A DNA stretch of 22,206 nucleotides from a virus. Below, one piece after another: positions 1 to 8,088 of this stretch. The stretch's first letter is position 1, and the number at the start of each line of letters is the position of its first letter. The notes beneath the pieces were generated by a model. The model worked only from the letters and a program-made list of their open reading frames with translations. It searched no databases and was not told the DNA's origin. Location of the stretch: the IMG/VR virus record IMGVR_UViG_3300044712_000831, positions 1-22,206 of that record. The stretch is one strand, 5' to 3'. The position numbers and the translations under genes are program-made.

Positions 1-144
1 CTCCAAGAACAAATACTTAGATGAAAATATTGAAAAATCCACGACTCGCAGCGCGCACGCCCCACAACCTTTGAGAACAAGAGCGCAGGGCGCGACCTTT
101 TGCGGCAGCGTTTCTATTGAGGGGGTACGGGGGAGGTTAAACAT
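1..144 (-). CDS. Possible partial ORF at left edge (N-terminus only)
   Basis: An open frame begins with ATG at 144-142, overlapping the last codons of the primase-helicase gene, and runs without a stop to the window edge (48 codons). A GGAG about ten bases upstream, inside the primase 3' end, could serve as ribosome binding site, and the tight overlap matches the style of the operon. The visible peptide (starting MFNLPRTPSIETLP) has several Cys and no motif I recognise. Forty-eight open codons can occur by chance, so this is only a candidate. The alternative is a non-coding 136-base tail containing a G-rich tract at 119-136. Confidence 0.3.
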   Translation of the reverse strand, partial: MFNLPRTPSIETLPQKVAPCALVLKGCGACALRVVDFSIFSSKYLFLE

Positions 145-2950
145 TGTGAATAATCTCCGGTTTACTGGCATACAGGCCGTAGGCCTCCAGCTTTGAGCGG
201 GATAACGCCACCAAATGCCCGACACGCCGATGATTGATCGTCCGTTCCAGCTCCAACGGCTCACCGTCCGCACTGGTCACCAGCACACCGGCATTGCGCA
301 TCTGCTTCTTAAATACCCGATCAGACTTTACCGGCAGACCGTTCCATTTCTCGCGCAGGGCAGGGGTATGAGCCAGATGATCCATCACATGGCTGGTGCG
401 CAGCAGAATGCACTCTTCCTCGCCGACATTGCCCCAATCGAACGGATGCTGATACTGATTGCGTGAAATCTCGCTGAACAGCGTCTCCACAATCCACACC
501 CAAGGCTCTCTATCCGCGCTGGTTTCCTTGATGTGCCGATTCATCTCCGCGAGCAGATCATGGGTGAAATCACCCTGCTTAGAGTCGATACCCGAGAACT
601 CGCACAAATAGCGCCAGCAAGTCAGCAACGCCGCATAGTTGCTGGCCATACGCACCGCACCGTCATCCTCACCGCTGGCCAGCGAACGATCCAGACAAAA
701 CTCCCGCATGCGGCCATACAAATCCAACACCTGGCTGCGCTGCAACGTGGACAAAAACTCAATCCACTGCCGCACAGGGAAACGCGGCAAATCATGCGGC
801 ATGATGGGGCCCTTCTTCCCCGTCAAATCAGTACGCACGATCTTACCGATCAGCGAACGCACCGGAACATCCTCACCGGCCAACAGAACAGGTGCCGAAA
901 TCAGGAACTCAGTCATATCTGCACCGCGGCGGTTCACCGTGTACTGATAGTTCTCCTGTAGCAGCCCGACAGCCTTATCAATAATGTCCTGCCGACGTGC
1001 AGAAAGCTCCTCCCACCCAACAGGATGAGACGTATGCGAAATCGAAGTCAGCAAACGGAACTCGGTTTGCAGCGATTGCCCCGAAAACATCGTGAACCCA
1101 ATCGTCCGCTCCAGCCGCTTAATCAGCGTCGATTTACCTTGCCCCTTATCCGCCTGCATCATCATGTGCGGCCAGAAACCCAGCAGCACCTTCAAATGCC
1201 CACCCAATCCCCACACCAGCGGCAGCAAAGCCGCGTTTTGCTTAAACGTGGACTGATACGCCTCGAACACCCGGCGCGCATCGGATACCGTCCCTGAATT
1301 GAATGACAAGTTGTAATACGGACACTGCTGCTCAGGGCTGGAAAAATAACAATCCGGCCCCTCATTCACGATCAACTTCCCATCGCGGTAGCACAACCCC
1401 ACAAAATTGGCCGCATTGCGCGCCCCGATATGCGCCGCCCGCTCCAAAATATTCACCATGCGTGAAAACGCGGACTGATTGAACACCGGCCCCAACTTCT
1501 TCCACGTCTCAATGTTATGCAGCCGCTCATCCTCCACCACACGCCGCACCAGCGTCGCGCCGTGGCGAGGAGTCTGCACACTGATTGCGAAAGAAACCTT
1601 CGGCTGATTGTCATCGTCACCGGTCATCGTGGACGTTGCCCCCGCAATCGTCACCCGTGAAATACCTGCCACGCGAAAGCCGCACAGCTCCGCATACTCC
1701 ATCCGCTCCTCTTTAGTTTCAGGATCAGTCTTCACCGTCACAAAGCTGGTGAAATCATCCCGCACCCGATAGCGCCAATACTTCAAATCATCGTGATAAG
1801 GCAGATACACCCTACGCTTGCCGACATACCCCTCCAACTTATCGCTACCCGGCATCCCCGGTATCAGCCATGACTCCAGCTTTTGCAGTGCCGCCCTCAG
1901 CTTCTCGACCCCCATCGGCTTTCTGGACTCATTCGGCTTAATCCAATCATTCACATCATTGATCGGCTCACCGTCCTCGTACTCCCAATGCTGCTGATCC
2001 ACCATCAGCGCCGAAATATCCAACGCAGTAAGACGCTCGTGCAGCTCCCATGCCGCTTTCAGGCCGGGACGCTCACCCGCCCTTGGATTAGGCTTATCGT
2101 TGGCCAACTTATCCGGCAGAGGCTGATCGTTATCCATACAGATCACCACCTTCTTACCGCGCAAGAACCCCCAATCAATCGCTTTCACATTCGTTCCCCG
2201 CACCGCAAAAGCAACCGCACCGGGCAAAAAACAACTCTCTATCGACAACGCATTAATCGGCGACTCCACCACATACACCGTATGAGCTGTTTGCAGCCTC
2301 TTCAAATCAGAAGTCCAGCCGTAGCCATACTTCTCGCCCTGACACTGCGTCTTCACATTCCCATTCTTCTCCGCATCGAGGTAACGCAAATCAACCGCCA
2401 CCACATTTCCCGGATTAAGCGAGCGGACAATAAAAGCAGCAGCAGGCCCACCATGCCCCGGCTCTCCCTCCTGAATCTTGTCGCTAGTCCAATCGTTAAA
2501 ACCCACGCTCCCTTTCTTAATCGCATGGCGCACCACATCCTCATGAATACCGCGCCCAACCAGATAATCCATAACCCGCTCAGGTCGGTCAGCGCATAGC
2601 TTCGCTATATATTCAGCACGGCTTTTCTCGCGCTGCGGCTCATTCTCATTGCGCTCCGGCTTATCCATTGGAAAACCGTAAAGCGTATGCAGATACTTGA
2701 CCGCCTCACCCACATCGCTCATGCCCAGCACATACATCACCAGATCAATGCACGAACCACCATCCTCATCACCGCCGGAGTAATCGCGCCACGTCTTCGG
2801 ATTTCGCGCCGGCGCGATCTCCACCGACGGAGACTTATCCGCATGATGCGGACTGCACCAATTTCCCGTTTTACCCGGACGCTTCATACCAAGACGCTCG
2901 GCAAGGTCTTCAAGATCAATGCGATTTTTCAATTCTTCTATGCTTGCCAC
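137..2950 (-). CDS. Phage primase-helicase (TOPRIM plus P-loop ATPase)
   Basis: A 937-residue replication protein, expected to prime and unwind phage DNA at the fork. The N-terminus (residues 30-80) resembles a CHC2 zinc finger: C32, H35 and H36 are present, but where DnaG has Cys-x2-Cys there is only C67 in GGSCIDLV, so zinc binding is doubtful. A TOPRIM domain follows, with VYVVESPINALS (Glu229) and CMDNDQ (Asp273, Asp275) as metal-binding acidic residues. The C-terminal half has a Walker A, DKGQGKST, near residues 601-608 and a Walker B-like VGWEELS near 644-650, as in D5/RepA-like phage helicases. Translation starts at GTG 2950, with AGGGA upstream. It is the last complete gene of the early operon. 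Helicase oligomerisation and primase activity are inferred from the family. Confidence 0.9.
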   Translation of the reverse strand: MASIEELKNRIDLEDLAERLGMKRPGKTGNWCSPHHADKSPSVEIAPARNPKTWRDYSGGDEDGGSCIDLVMYVLGMSDVGEAVKYLHTLYGFPMDKPERNENEPQREKSRAEYIAKLCADRPERVMDYLVGRGIHEDVVRHAIKKGSVGFNDWTSDKIQEGEPGHGGPAAAFIVRSLNPGNVVAVDLRYLDAEKNGNVKTQCQGEKYGYGWTSDLKRLQTAHTVYVVESPINALSIESCFLPGAVAFAVRGTNVKAIDWGFLRGKKVVICMDNDQPLPDKLANDKPNPRAGERPGLKAAWELHERLTALDISALMVDQQHWEYEDGEPINDVNDWIKPNESRKPMGVEKLRAALQKLESWLIPGMPGSDKLEGYVGKRRVYLPYHDDLKYWRYRVRDDFTSFVTVKTDPETKEERMEYAELCGFRVAGISRVTIAGATSTMTGDDDNQPKVSFAISVQTPRHGATLVRRVVEDERLHNIETWKKLGPVFNQSAFSRMVNILERAAHIGARNAANFVGLCYRDGKLIVNEGPDCYFSSPEQQCPYYNLSFNSGTVSDARRVFEAYQSTFKQNAALLPLVWGLGGHLKVLLGFWPHMMMQADKGQGKSTLIKRLERTIGFTMFSGQSLQTEFRLLTSISHTSHPVGWEELSARRQDIIDKAVGLLQENYQYTVNRRGADMTEFLISAPVLLAGEDVPVRSLIGKIVRTDLTGKKGPIMPHDLPRFPVRQWIEFLSTLQRSQVLDLYGRMREFCLDRSLASGEDDGAVRMASNYAALLTCWRYLCEFSGIDSKQGDFTHDLLAEMNRHIKETSADREPWVWIVETLFSEISRNQYQHPFDWGNVGEEECILLRTSHVMDHLAHTPALREKWNGLPVKSDRVFKKQMRNAGVLVTSADGEPLELERTINHRRVGHLVALSRSKLEAYGLYASKPEIIHNV

Positions 2951-2985
2951 GATGTCATCCCTATAAAAACTTGTTTTTGTTACCG

Positions 2986-3864
2986 CTACTCACGCGACTC
3001 AGCCGCTACAATCAACCGCCGAACCTCCGCTGCTCGCGCCTGACCGCATTTCAAAAACTCGCGAATGTCAGCCACCTTTGCACCGCAAATACCCGACTTA
3101 ATCGCCTCGCTGACCGCCGTGACTTGCTCAGTCACAGAAGCAGTCACGCCCCCGTTACCGCCATCCTCCACCGAGTCACCATCCCCCGCATCCCTGATAC
3201 TGGCGGGAGTCATGGCCGAGTCACGCGGGCGCAGCGCCTCGCACCACAGCAACGCGCCGATCAACTCGATCAGCACGGCGAACGTCATCCCCACCGCCAC
3301 CGACACACCGCCCTCCGTCCACCCCGTGACTGCCGCCAGACGTGCAGTCACCGGATCGGACGCGCCCGTGACTACCCGCACGGCGGTGGACTCCGCCTCC
3401 AGCCGCGACAACGCATCGCGCAACCCCTCCGCCCGCCGCGCCTCATCCAACTCCACCCGCAGCGCCGCCCGCATGCGCCGGTCGCCCACCTGCGCCAACT
3501 CCGCCGCCACCGTCGCCAGCGGACGCGCCACCACCTCCGCCAACGCCTCCCGCGCCGCCGCAATCTGCCGCTCCGTGCCGACCGACAACGCCGACTCCTG
3601 CGAGCGCAGATCGGCGGCGCGCAAGCTCGCGTGAGTTAAAAAGGTGAGGTGCCCAAAAACCGCGCACAACAAACAAACCGCCCACACCGCCCAAGCCACC
3701 GGACGGCGAGACAGCGTCGGAATCAAATGCACGGCCAGCACGATCACCACCGAGAGGGCAACCAGCAACGCCTTGTCGATGATCGTGCCGCCGCGATCCC
3801 ACGCGGCCACAGCAGCCATTGCGGTGGCGGTGAGGGTGGCGAAGACGGCGAAGGATCGGATCAT
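2986..3864 (-). CDS. Four-helix membrane protein with coiled coil and possible winged-helix tail
   Basis: A 292-residue protein of unknown function. Three hydrophobic segments lie near residues 4-20, 30-50 and 55-78. They are followed by a long Ala/Arg/Glu-rich, probably coiled-coil stretch (about 85-165), a fourth hydrophobic segment (about 186-208), a Gly/Asp-rich linker, and a C-terminal segment (ICGAKVADIREFLKCG) that looks like a small helix-turn-helix or winged-helix motif. The start overlaps the stop of the upstream gene (ATGA at 3861-3864). Its DNA is visibly more GC-rich than its neighbours, especially at 3200-3600. Its place next to the primase gene suggests a link between membrane and replication, but that is inference. 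Confidence 0.75.
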   Translation of the reverse strand: MIRSFAVFATLTATAMAAVAAWDRGGTIIDKALLVALSVVIVLAVHLIPTLSRRPVAWAVWAVCLLCAVFGHLTFLTHASLRAADLRSQESALSVGTERQIAAAREALAEVVARPLATVAAELAQVGDRRMRAALRVELDEARRAEGLRDALSRLEAESTAVRVVTGASDPVTARLAAVTGWTEGGVSVAVGMTFAVLIELIGALLWCEALRPRDSAMTPASIRDAGDGDSVEDGGNGGVTASVTEQVTAVSEAIKSGICGAKVADIREFLKCGQARAAEVRRLIVAAESRE

Positions 3865-4106
3865 TGTTTTTTCATCTCCGGCTTATCCGTTCCCAGCATT
3901 TGTGGCTGTAGCGGTGTATGGAATGTCAGAACTTGATGCCACAGCACCCCTGTAAATAGAACCTTGAAACGTTCACGCCAACTCAACTGCCAGCAGAATG
4001 CGATCGTTCCTTCGTTGTCGTGAAATTGATGTGCAGGTAGCGGAAGGTATTCCGGCTGATCCTTCGCAATAATTACGGTTTGTTCTGGAAACTCGATCAG
4101 CTTCAT
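3861..4106 (-). CDS. Hypothetical protein, 81 aa
   Basis: A small protein starting MKLIEFPEQTVIIAKD, with a strong GGAGG ribosome binding site just upstream. It overlaps both neighbours by four bases. The N-terminal half resembles a beta-rich fold and carries LPLPAHQFHDNEGTIAFCWQ; the middle is hydrophobic and aromatic (FKVLFTGVLWHQVLTF) and could touch a membrane or partner. I do not recognise the family. The coupling on both sides makes it a real gene of the operon. Confidence 0.7.
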   Translation of the reverse strand: MKLIEFPEQTVIIAKDQPEYLPLPAHQFHDNEGTIAFCWQLSWRERFKVLFTGVLWHQVLTFHTPLQPQMLGTDKPEMKKQ

Positions 4107-4276
4107 TCTTTAACCTCCTCTTCATATTCACAAAGTGATTGATGGTTGCCGCAAAACTTATGTCCGGTAGTCGTTACCTGAACCATATTGCAGCCGCAAT
4201 GCGGGCATTTGGTATCCAGCAGTTTGTGGATGCATTGGCCGTTACCGCAATTCAAAACATTGCATTTCCAGCTCAT
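4103..4276 (-). CDS. Small Cys/His-rich zinc-ribbon-like protein, 57 aa
   Basis: A 57-residue ORF, short enough to be missed by common length cut-offs. It fills the gap between two genes exactly: its ATG (4276) overlaps the stop of the upstream gene and its stop overlaps the next start (ATGA at 4103-4106). It contains C5, C10, C15, H17, C24, H26, C27, C29, H39, C42, H45 and C49, including KCPHCGCN and FCGNH, enough ligands for one or two zinc sites. The end is acidic (EYEEEVKE). It is probably a zinc-binding adaptor or DNA/RNA-binding protein of the early operon; that role is inference. Confidence 0.72.
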   Translation of the reverse strand: MSWKCNVLNCGNGQCIHKLLDTKCPHCGCNMVQVTTTGHKFCGNHQSLCEYEEEVKE

Positions 4277-4488
4277 ATCACCCCCACCACGCGAGCCATG
4301 TTCACCTTGTTGATCGGCATCCCCATGAAAGTGGAATGGCAGCCGTCAAACTGGCCGGATGACCATGGCTCTTTGCGCTTCATGCAGTTATACAGCGCCT
4401 CGTGCAGCTCATTCTCGAACTGGTCAGGGCACTCAATGCGTACCAGTTCCCCGCTGTCTAAAACGAGATCGACGTAAATGGTGCTCAT
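4273..4488 (-). CDS. Hypothetical protein, 71 aa
   Basis: The frame is open further upstream, but that part is antisense-like and Arg-rich because it overlaps the methyltransferase. The start chosen is ATG 4488, which overlaps the methyltransferase stop (ATGA) and has an excellent AAGGGGGGAGG site in front. The product begins MSTIYVDLVLDSGELVRIE and contains an acidic helix (DQFENELHEALYNCMKRKE) and a Gly/Met-rich end. No family is recognised. It is probably co-translated with the methyltransferase. Confidence 0.7.
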   Translation of the reverse strand: MSTIYVDLVLDSGELVRIECPDQFENELHEALYNCMKRKEPWSSGQFDGCHSTFMGMPINKVNMARVVGVI

Positions 4489-6278
4489 GCCTCCCCCCTT
4501 GCCACACTCAACGCCACCGCCACCGGCCGCACCCATATCGGTGTCGCCGACAGCGCAAACGTCTCGCCGCTCCACGCCAGCAACAGCGTCCTGCCCATCT
4601 CGCTGGCGATGGCTTGCGCAGCGGGTGCGGGCACGGCGTTGCCGATGCGTTCGCGCCATGCCTGATCGCTGAGGCCGTCCAGTTCGAGCTGCTCTTCGGG
4701 GTCTACCAGCCCTTGCAGAGCGGCCAGCTCCAGCGTGGTGAAAGGTCTGTGCCAGGTGCCGTCCAGCGAACGGATGATCGCGATGAGCTTTTCGTCCGGC
4801 GCGGGGATGCGCGGGTCGGCGATGGAAAATCTGCCGTTGTCGTGGCAAGCGGCACTGCTCACCGCGCCGCAATGCTCGTTCCAGTCCAGCACGCCGTAGT
4901 GCCCGCCCGTCAGGAACGCATCGCCCTTCTCGCGAGACATCGCCCTCGGGTCGGCCACGGCAAACGCGCCTTGCCCCGTCGTGCTGCCGCTAATCACCGT
5001 TCCCGTGCTGCCATTAAAATCGGTGACGGCATACTTGCCGAATGTCGGCCCCACACGGCGCGGGTCAGCCACCGACATCGCGCCGCCGCCCACATGGCTG
5101 CTGCCCGCCACCACGTTGCTGGACTTGTCCCAATGAATCACCCGGTACAGGTTGTAGTGGCGCGAAGCAGAGGGAGACATGCGCGGATCGGCGATGGTGT
5201 ACTTGCCGCCGCCCGGCTTAGATTGCCCGCTCACCGCGCCCATGTGCTCATCAAACTTGAGCACACCGTACTGGCTGTAGTCCTGTCCTTTGTAGCGCGG
5301 ATCAGCCACCGAATACGCCCCATTCAGCGGCAAGCTGCGACCGGGTACCACGCCCATCGGCGCATCCCACTCGCGCACCCCCAGCACACCGTTGCGCATC
5401 TCCGGGCAAATCAAATAATCGCGCAGCGCGCCATCCTCCACCGCCAGCTTATTGAGGCTGCGCCAATCGCTGCCCGCCTCCACAAACGCCAGCCGCACCC
5501 ACGTCTTCCACTGCAACGCGGGGATGCGGTGCATCACACCGCCGCGACCGTCTCCCGGCACCGGCATGCGCCCCAGCACCGAGCCCACCGATTGCAGCAT
5601 CTTCTTCGGCGGCTCATAGAGGAAATGCGGCACCTTCGCCACATTGCGCGCCACCAGCAAAAAGCGCTTGCGCGACTGCGCCAGCCCGCCGATCTCGCCG
5701 CAGTCGTGCGTCGTCTCCGCCGTCGCGTATCCGTAGTGCTGCAACATCGACTGAATCTGATCGAGCAAATGCCGCCCACGGTTCGCGATGCGCGGCACGT
5801 TCTCAAACACAAACAACTCCGGCAGATCGTCCTTGAATGCCTCCAGCGTCAGCCACACCCCGCGCACCGTCAGCCGGTTCAGCGCTTGGTATTTGTCCGT
5901 CTTGCTCTTACCCTCGGCCAGCAACCCGCTGAACCCCTTGCACGGCGCGGAGAGGAACACGATATGCGGGCATTCATTGCCCGCCGCGCGCTGAATGTCC
6001 ACAGGTGTGGCCTCGCGCCAAGCGGCTGGCGGCTCTTTGCCGTGAAAGTCGGTGTACTGGTCGCGGTCGAACATATCCAGCACCGTACCGCGCACACCGG
6101 AGAGCTTGTTGAAATCCTTGATCGCCGCCGCGTCCACGTCGATACCGCCGATGCAGCGGAACCGCGCCGCCATCGCCCCGACGCGCGCCTCGCCCTTGTT
6201 AAACCCGGCAGCACCGCCACCGAGGCCGCAGAAGAGGTGGAAGTGGCGGATTTCTTGAGTGGTGGTGGGGTGTCTCAT
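4485..6278 (-). CDS. C5-cytosine DNA methyltransferase with five ADPR repeats
   Basis: A 597-residue enzyme that transfers methyl from S-adenosylmethionine to cytosine C5. Motif I FCGLGGG lies near residues 16-22, motif IV APCKGFS near 111-117 with catalytic Cys113, motif VI ENV near 159-161, motif VIII QSRKRF near 201-206, and motif X RIGNAVPAPA near 544-553. Between VIII and X, where the target-recognition domain sits, are five copies of a unit of about 32 residues, each ending in ADPR (residues 325, 363, 404, 442 and 487; spacing 38-45). The start is ATG 6278, overlapping the upstream stop; the frame is open for 20 more codons but lacks that coupling. No partner endonuclease is visible, so it probably protects phage DNA from host restriction or modifies it; this is inference. 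Confidence 0.93.
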   Translation of the reverse strand: MRHPTTTQEIRHFHLFCGLGGGAAGFNKGEARVGAMAARFRCIGGIDVDAAAIKDFNKLSGVRGTVLDMFDRDQYTDFHGKEPPAAWREATPVDIQRAAGNECPHIVFLSAPCKGFSGLLAEGKSKTDKYQALNRLTVRGVWLTLEAFKDDLPELFVFENVPRIANRGRHLLDQIQSMLQHYGYATAETTHDCGEIGGLAQSRKRFLLVARNVAKVPHFLYEPPKKMLQSVGSVLGRMPVPGDGRGGVMHRIPALQWKTWVRLAFVEAGSDWRSLNKLAVEDGALRDYLICPEMRNGVLGVREWDAPMGVVPGRSLPLNGAYSVADPRYKGQDYSQYGVLKFDEHMGAVSGQSKPGGGKYTIADPRMSPSASRHYNLYRVIHWDKSSNVVAGSSHVGGGAMSVADPRRVGPTFGKYAVTDFNGSTGTVISGSTTGQGAFAVADPRAMSREKGDAFLTGGHYGVLDWNEHCGAVSSAACHDNGRFSIADPRIPAPDEKLIAIIRSLDGTWHRPFTTLELAALQGLVDPEEQLELDGLSDQAWRERIGNAVPAPAAQAIASEMGRTLLLAWSGETFALSATPIWVRPVAVALSVARGEA

Positions 6279-6709
6279 GCTGCACCGCCTTTCGCCTTGA
6301 ATTTCTCCAGCGCTTTTAAGTGATAGGCTTCCGCCCATTGCTTTGCGAGATCAATGGCCTCTTCAAGCGTGTCGGCATATATCCAGTTGATGGCGTAATT
6401 CCCCCAGCTCGAACTCCAACTATTTGCCGTGAAATATTTACGAGCAGGCGTTGCCAATTCAATGAGGAAACCAAACTTGCGGTGATGTACCAACCATTCG
6501 CGAATGTCTTTCGCATCCCAGCTTTCAACATGCGCCTTTCCGGCCGGCAGCCCGAAAAGTTTTTCCAGCAGCTCGTAATCCTCTTCTTCGAGAATCTCTT
6601 GCAGATCCTCCGACATGCTGTCTTCGTTAATTGCCACAGCCAGCAGGATGATTTTGTCGATGCGAATCGTCAGGTCGAAAAGTTCTTCGTGCAGTTCAGG
6701 TAAGTTCAT
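6275..6709 (-). CDS. Hypothetical protein, 144 aa
   Basis: An acidic, mostly helical protein starting MNLPELHEELFDLTIRIDKI. It has a very acidic stretch (SEDLQEILEEEDYELLEKL), a middle part with WDAKDIREWLVHHRKFGFLIEL, a Trp/Ser patch (NSWSSSWGNYAINWIYADT) and a C-terminal helix ending in KFKAKGGAA. It overlaps both the methyltransferase start and the upstream gene by four bases. I do not recognise the family. Confidence 0.75.
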   Translation of the reverse strand: MNLPELHEELFDLTIRIDKIILLAVAINEDSMSEDLQEILEEEDYELLEKLFGLPAGKAHVESWDAKDIREWLVHHRKFGFLIELATPARKYFTANSWSSSWGNYAINWIYADTLEEAIDLAKQWAEAYHLKALEKFKAKGGAA

Positions 6710-6972
6710 GATTTTCTCCGTTTGATAATCCGCACAAGATGCGGATGCGCGACCATGGCCGCATAAATTCCGAATGGGCCACCTAGCAGGAAAGCAGCCG
6801 TCTCAAATAAGTCTGCGGATGGCGCAAGTTTGAACAGCACCATTTGGCTAGAGCCGATGAAAAAGCTAGTGAACATCGCCGCCATGCGGTGTCCGTTGTT
6901 GACGTTCAGGCTCTGGATACCGAGAGCAAAAACCAAGATGAAAGTGCTGGCGAATAGCGCTAGGACAATCAT
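6706..6972 (-). CDS. Small integral membrane protein, 88 aa
   Basis: Three hydrophobic segments, near residues 1-20 (IVLALFASTFILVFALG), 30-50 (MAAMFTSFFIGSSQMVLF) and 60-77 (AAFLLGGPFGIYAAMVA), are followed by a short basic tail (RIIKRRKS), which suggests a cytoplasmic C-terminus. The first segment may be a signal anchor. Its position inside an early operon argues against a holin. The function is unknown. Confidence 0.72.
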   Translation of the reverse strand: MIVLALFASTFILVFALGIQSLNVNNGHRMAAMFTSFFIGSSQMVLFKLAPSADLFETAAFLLGGPFGIYAAMVAHPHLVRIIKRRKS

Positions 6973-7238
6973 GCTTGCTCTCCCAATGCGCCGGAAACGT
7001 CCGCGACCATCATGCTGAAATTAGCCAGATCAACGGCGTGTCGGATGGTCGATGAAATGTCGTTGTCAGTTACCGCGCAGCGCAGTCGATGTGCTGTCAG
7101 CCCGGTATCGCAGATCAAATCGAACGGGTCTTTAGATTTCCAGCGCGTTCCCTTGTCTTCATCCTTTTGGCTCAAGCGTTTTTCCATCAGCATGGCAAAG
7201 GCCATCACTTCGGGGCGGAGTTGTTGTGTAGTAGTCAT
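6969..7238 (-). CDS. Small phage protein, possibly MazG-like helical fold, 89 aa
   Basis: The start chosen is ATG 7238 (MTTTQQLRPEVMAFAMLMEK), which overlaps the upstream stop; the frame is open for 15 more codons upstream but those overlap the neighbouring gene. The pattern of an early FAMLMEKRL helix and a late HAVDLANFSMMVADVSG helix resembles small phage proteins related to nucleotide pyrophosphohydrolases. That resemblance comes from pattern recall and is weak. If correct, it would act on nucleotide pools during replication. Confidence 0.65.
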   Translation of the reverse strand: MTTTQQLRPEVMAFAMLMEKRLSQKDEDKGTRWKSKDPFDLICDTGLTAHRLRCAVTDNDISSTIRHAVDLANFSMMVADVSGALGEQA

Positions 7239-7849
7239 GCTGCAATCCTTTCTTCTTCGCCGCGCACAGCCTTGTATGCGCATAGCGGTTTGTTGGTTTC
7301 ATCCATCTCGACGATGGTGACGCTTTGAATATCGCGAATATCAATGCTGACCGTCTGCTCGCCGTTTTTAACGATGAACTTCTTCTCAGCACTCCGATCC
7401 TCGGCCTTCATGATGTTGATCTGCTCGATAGCCTTGTTCAGCGTGAACACATCCAGCCGGAGCAAAATCTCTTCCGCCTTCTGAATACCGGCCATAACCG
7501 CCGCCTGCTCCCAATCGCGCAGCACCCACACATCGGTTACATCACCGCGCCGCCCGGCATCATTCACCGCCCGCATCGCCCCCTCGATCACCAGCTTGGC
7601 CGCTGCCGATCCCTTGGGCGGACGCAGCTCCAGCGCGCCCCAGATGGTGTTGATCGCCTGACCGATGCGGTCGTACTGGTCTTTGCTGAAATGCCCCAGC
7701 TCCGCCGCCGTCAAAGCCGAATGCAGCACCAGCGCGAACTCATCACGCAGGCCTTTCATCACCGGCAGATGGATATGCTTGGGCTTGTAGCGCTTGTGGC
7801 TACGATCGCGCGGCGGTTTGTTTTTGCGGTGCTCTTGGCGGCGGCTCAT
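7235..7849 (-). CDS. Hypothetical phage protein, 204 aa
   Basis: The N-terminus is strongly basic (MSRRQEHRKNKPPRDRSHKR), as in nucleic-acid-binding tails. A long helical middle follows (residues about 35-150, with LRPPKGSAAAKLVIEGAMRAV and WVLRDWEQAAVMAGIQKAEE), then a beta-rich C-terminus (KKFIVKNGEQTVSIDIRDI). Four-base overlaps link it to both neighbours. No family is recognised. Its place between the recombinase and methyltransferase suggests an accessory DNA-metabolism role, which is only inference. Confidence 0.72.
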   Translation of the reverse strand: MSRRQEHRKNKPPRDRSHKRYKPKHIHLPVMKGLRDEFALVLHSALTAAELGHFSKDQYDRIGQAINTIWGALELRPPKGSAAAKLVIEGAMRAVNDAGRRGDVTDVWVLRDWEQAAVMAGIQKAEEILLRLDVFTLNKAIEQINIMKAEDRSAEKKFIVKNGEQTVSIDIRDIQSVTIVEMDETNKPLCAYKAVRGEEERIAA

Positions 7850-8088
7850 AGGTGCAAATCCTCCTCGCCGGATTCATCCACCCCGATCACCGCGCCCAAC
7901 TGTTCGCAAGCGTCATAGGTACGCTCAACGATGCCCTGAACGCGCGCCTTCTCCTCCAACGTCAGCGCCGCCGCCACCTTGAGGCCGTCCACCTCGGCGG
8001 CGAGATCGAGCGATGACTTGATGAGCACGGCGACTTTCTGGTGATGACACGGATGCCCGCAAGGTGCGTGATGTGGCTCACAGTTCAT
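7846..8088 (-). CDS. Hypothetical protein with Cys/His-rich N-terminus, 80 aa
   Basis: The product starts MNCEPHHAPCGHPCHHQK, with three Cys and five His in the first 16 residues, which could bind a metal. The rest is helical and acidic (LDLAAEVDGLKVAAALTLEE) and ends in EESGEEDLHL-like acidic residues. Both ends overlap neighbours by four bases. The family is not recognised. Confidence 0.68.
   Translation of the reverse strand: MNCEPHHAPCGHPCHHQKVAVLIKSSLDLAAEVDGLKVAAALTLEEKARVQGIVERTYDACEQLGAVIGVDESGEEDLHL

Noticed and set aside
1883-2599. Plus-strand ORF opposite the primase gene
   Set aside because: The translation is Arg/Leu/His-rich without domain signals, while the opposite strand encodes a clear TOPRIM domain.
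4485-6278. Restriction-modification system
   Set aside because: No endonuclease-like gene flanks the methyltransferase; the small neighbours show no nuclease motif, so a solitary phage methyltransferase is the better call.
4359-6323. A 654-codon plus-strand ORF
   Set aside because: It is exactly antisense to the methyltransferase, is extremely rich in Arg, His, Gln and Pro, and has no motif. The minus-strand gene has clear catalytic motifs, so this is a shadow.
6706-6972. Holin
   Set aside because: Three membrane helices and small size would fit, but there is no lysin nearby and the gene lies inside the early replication operon.
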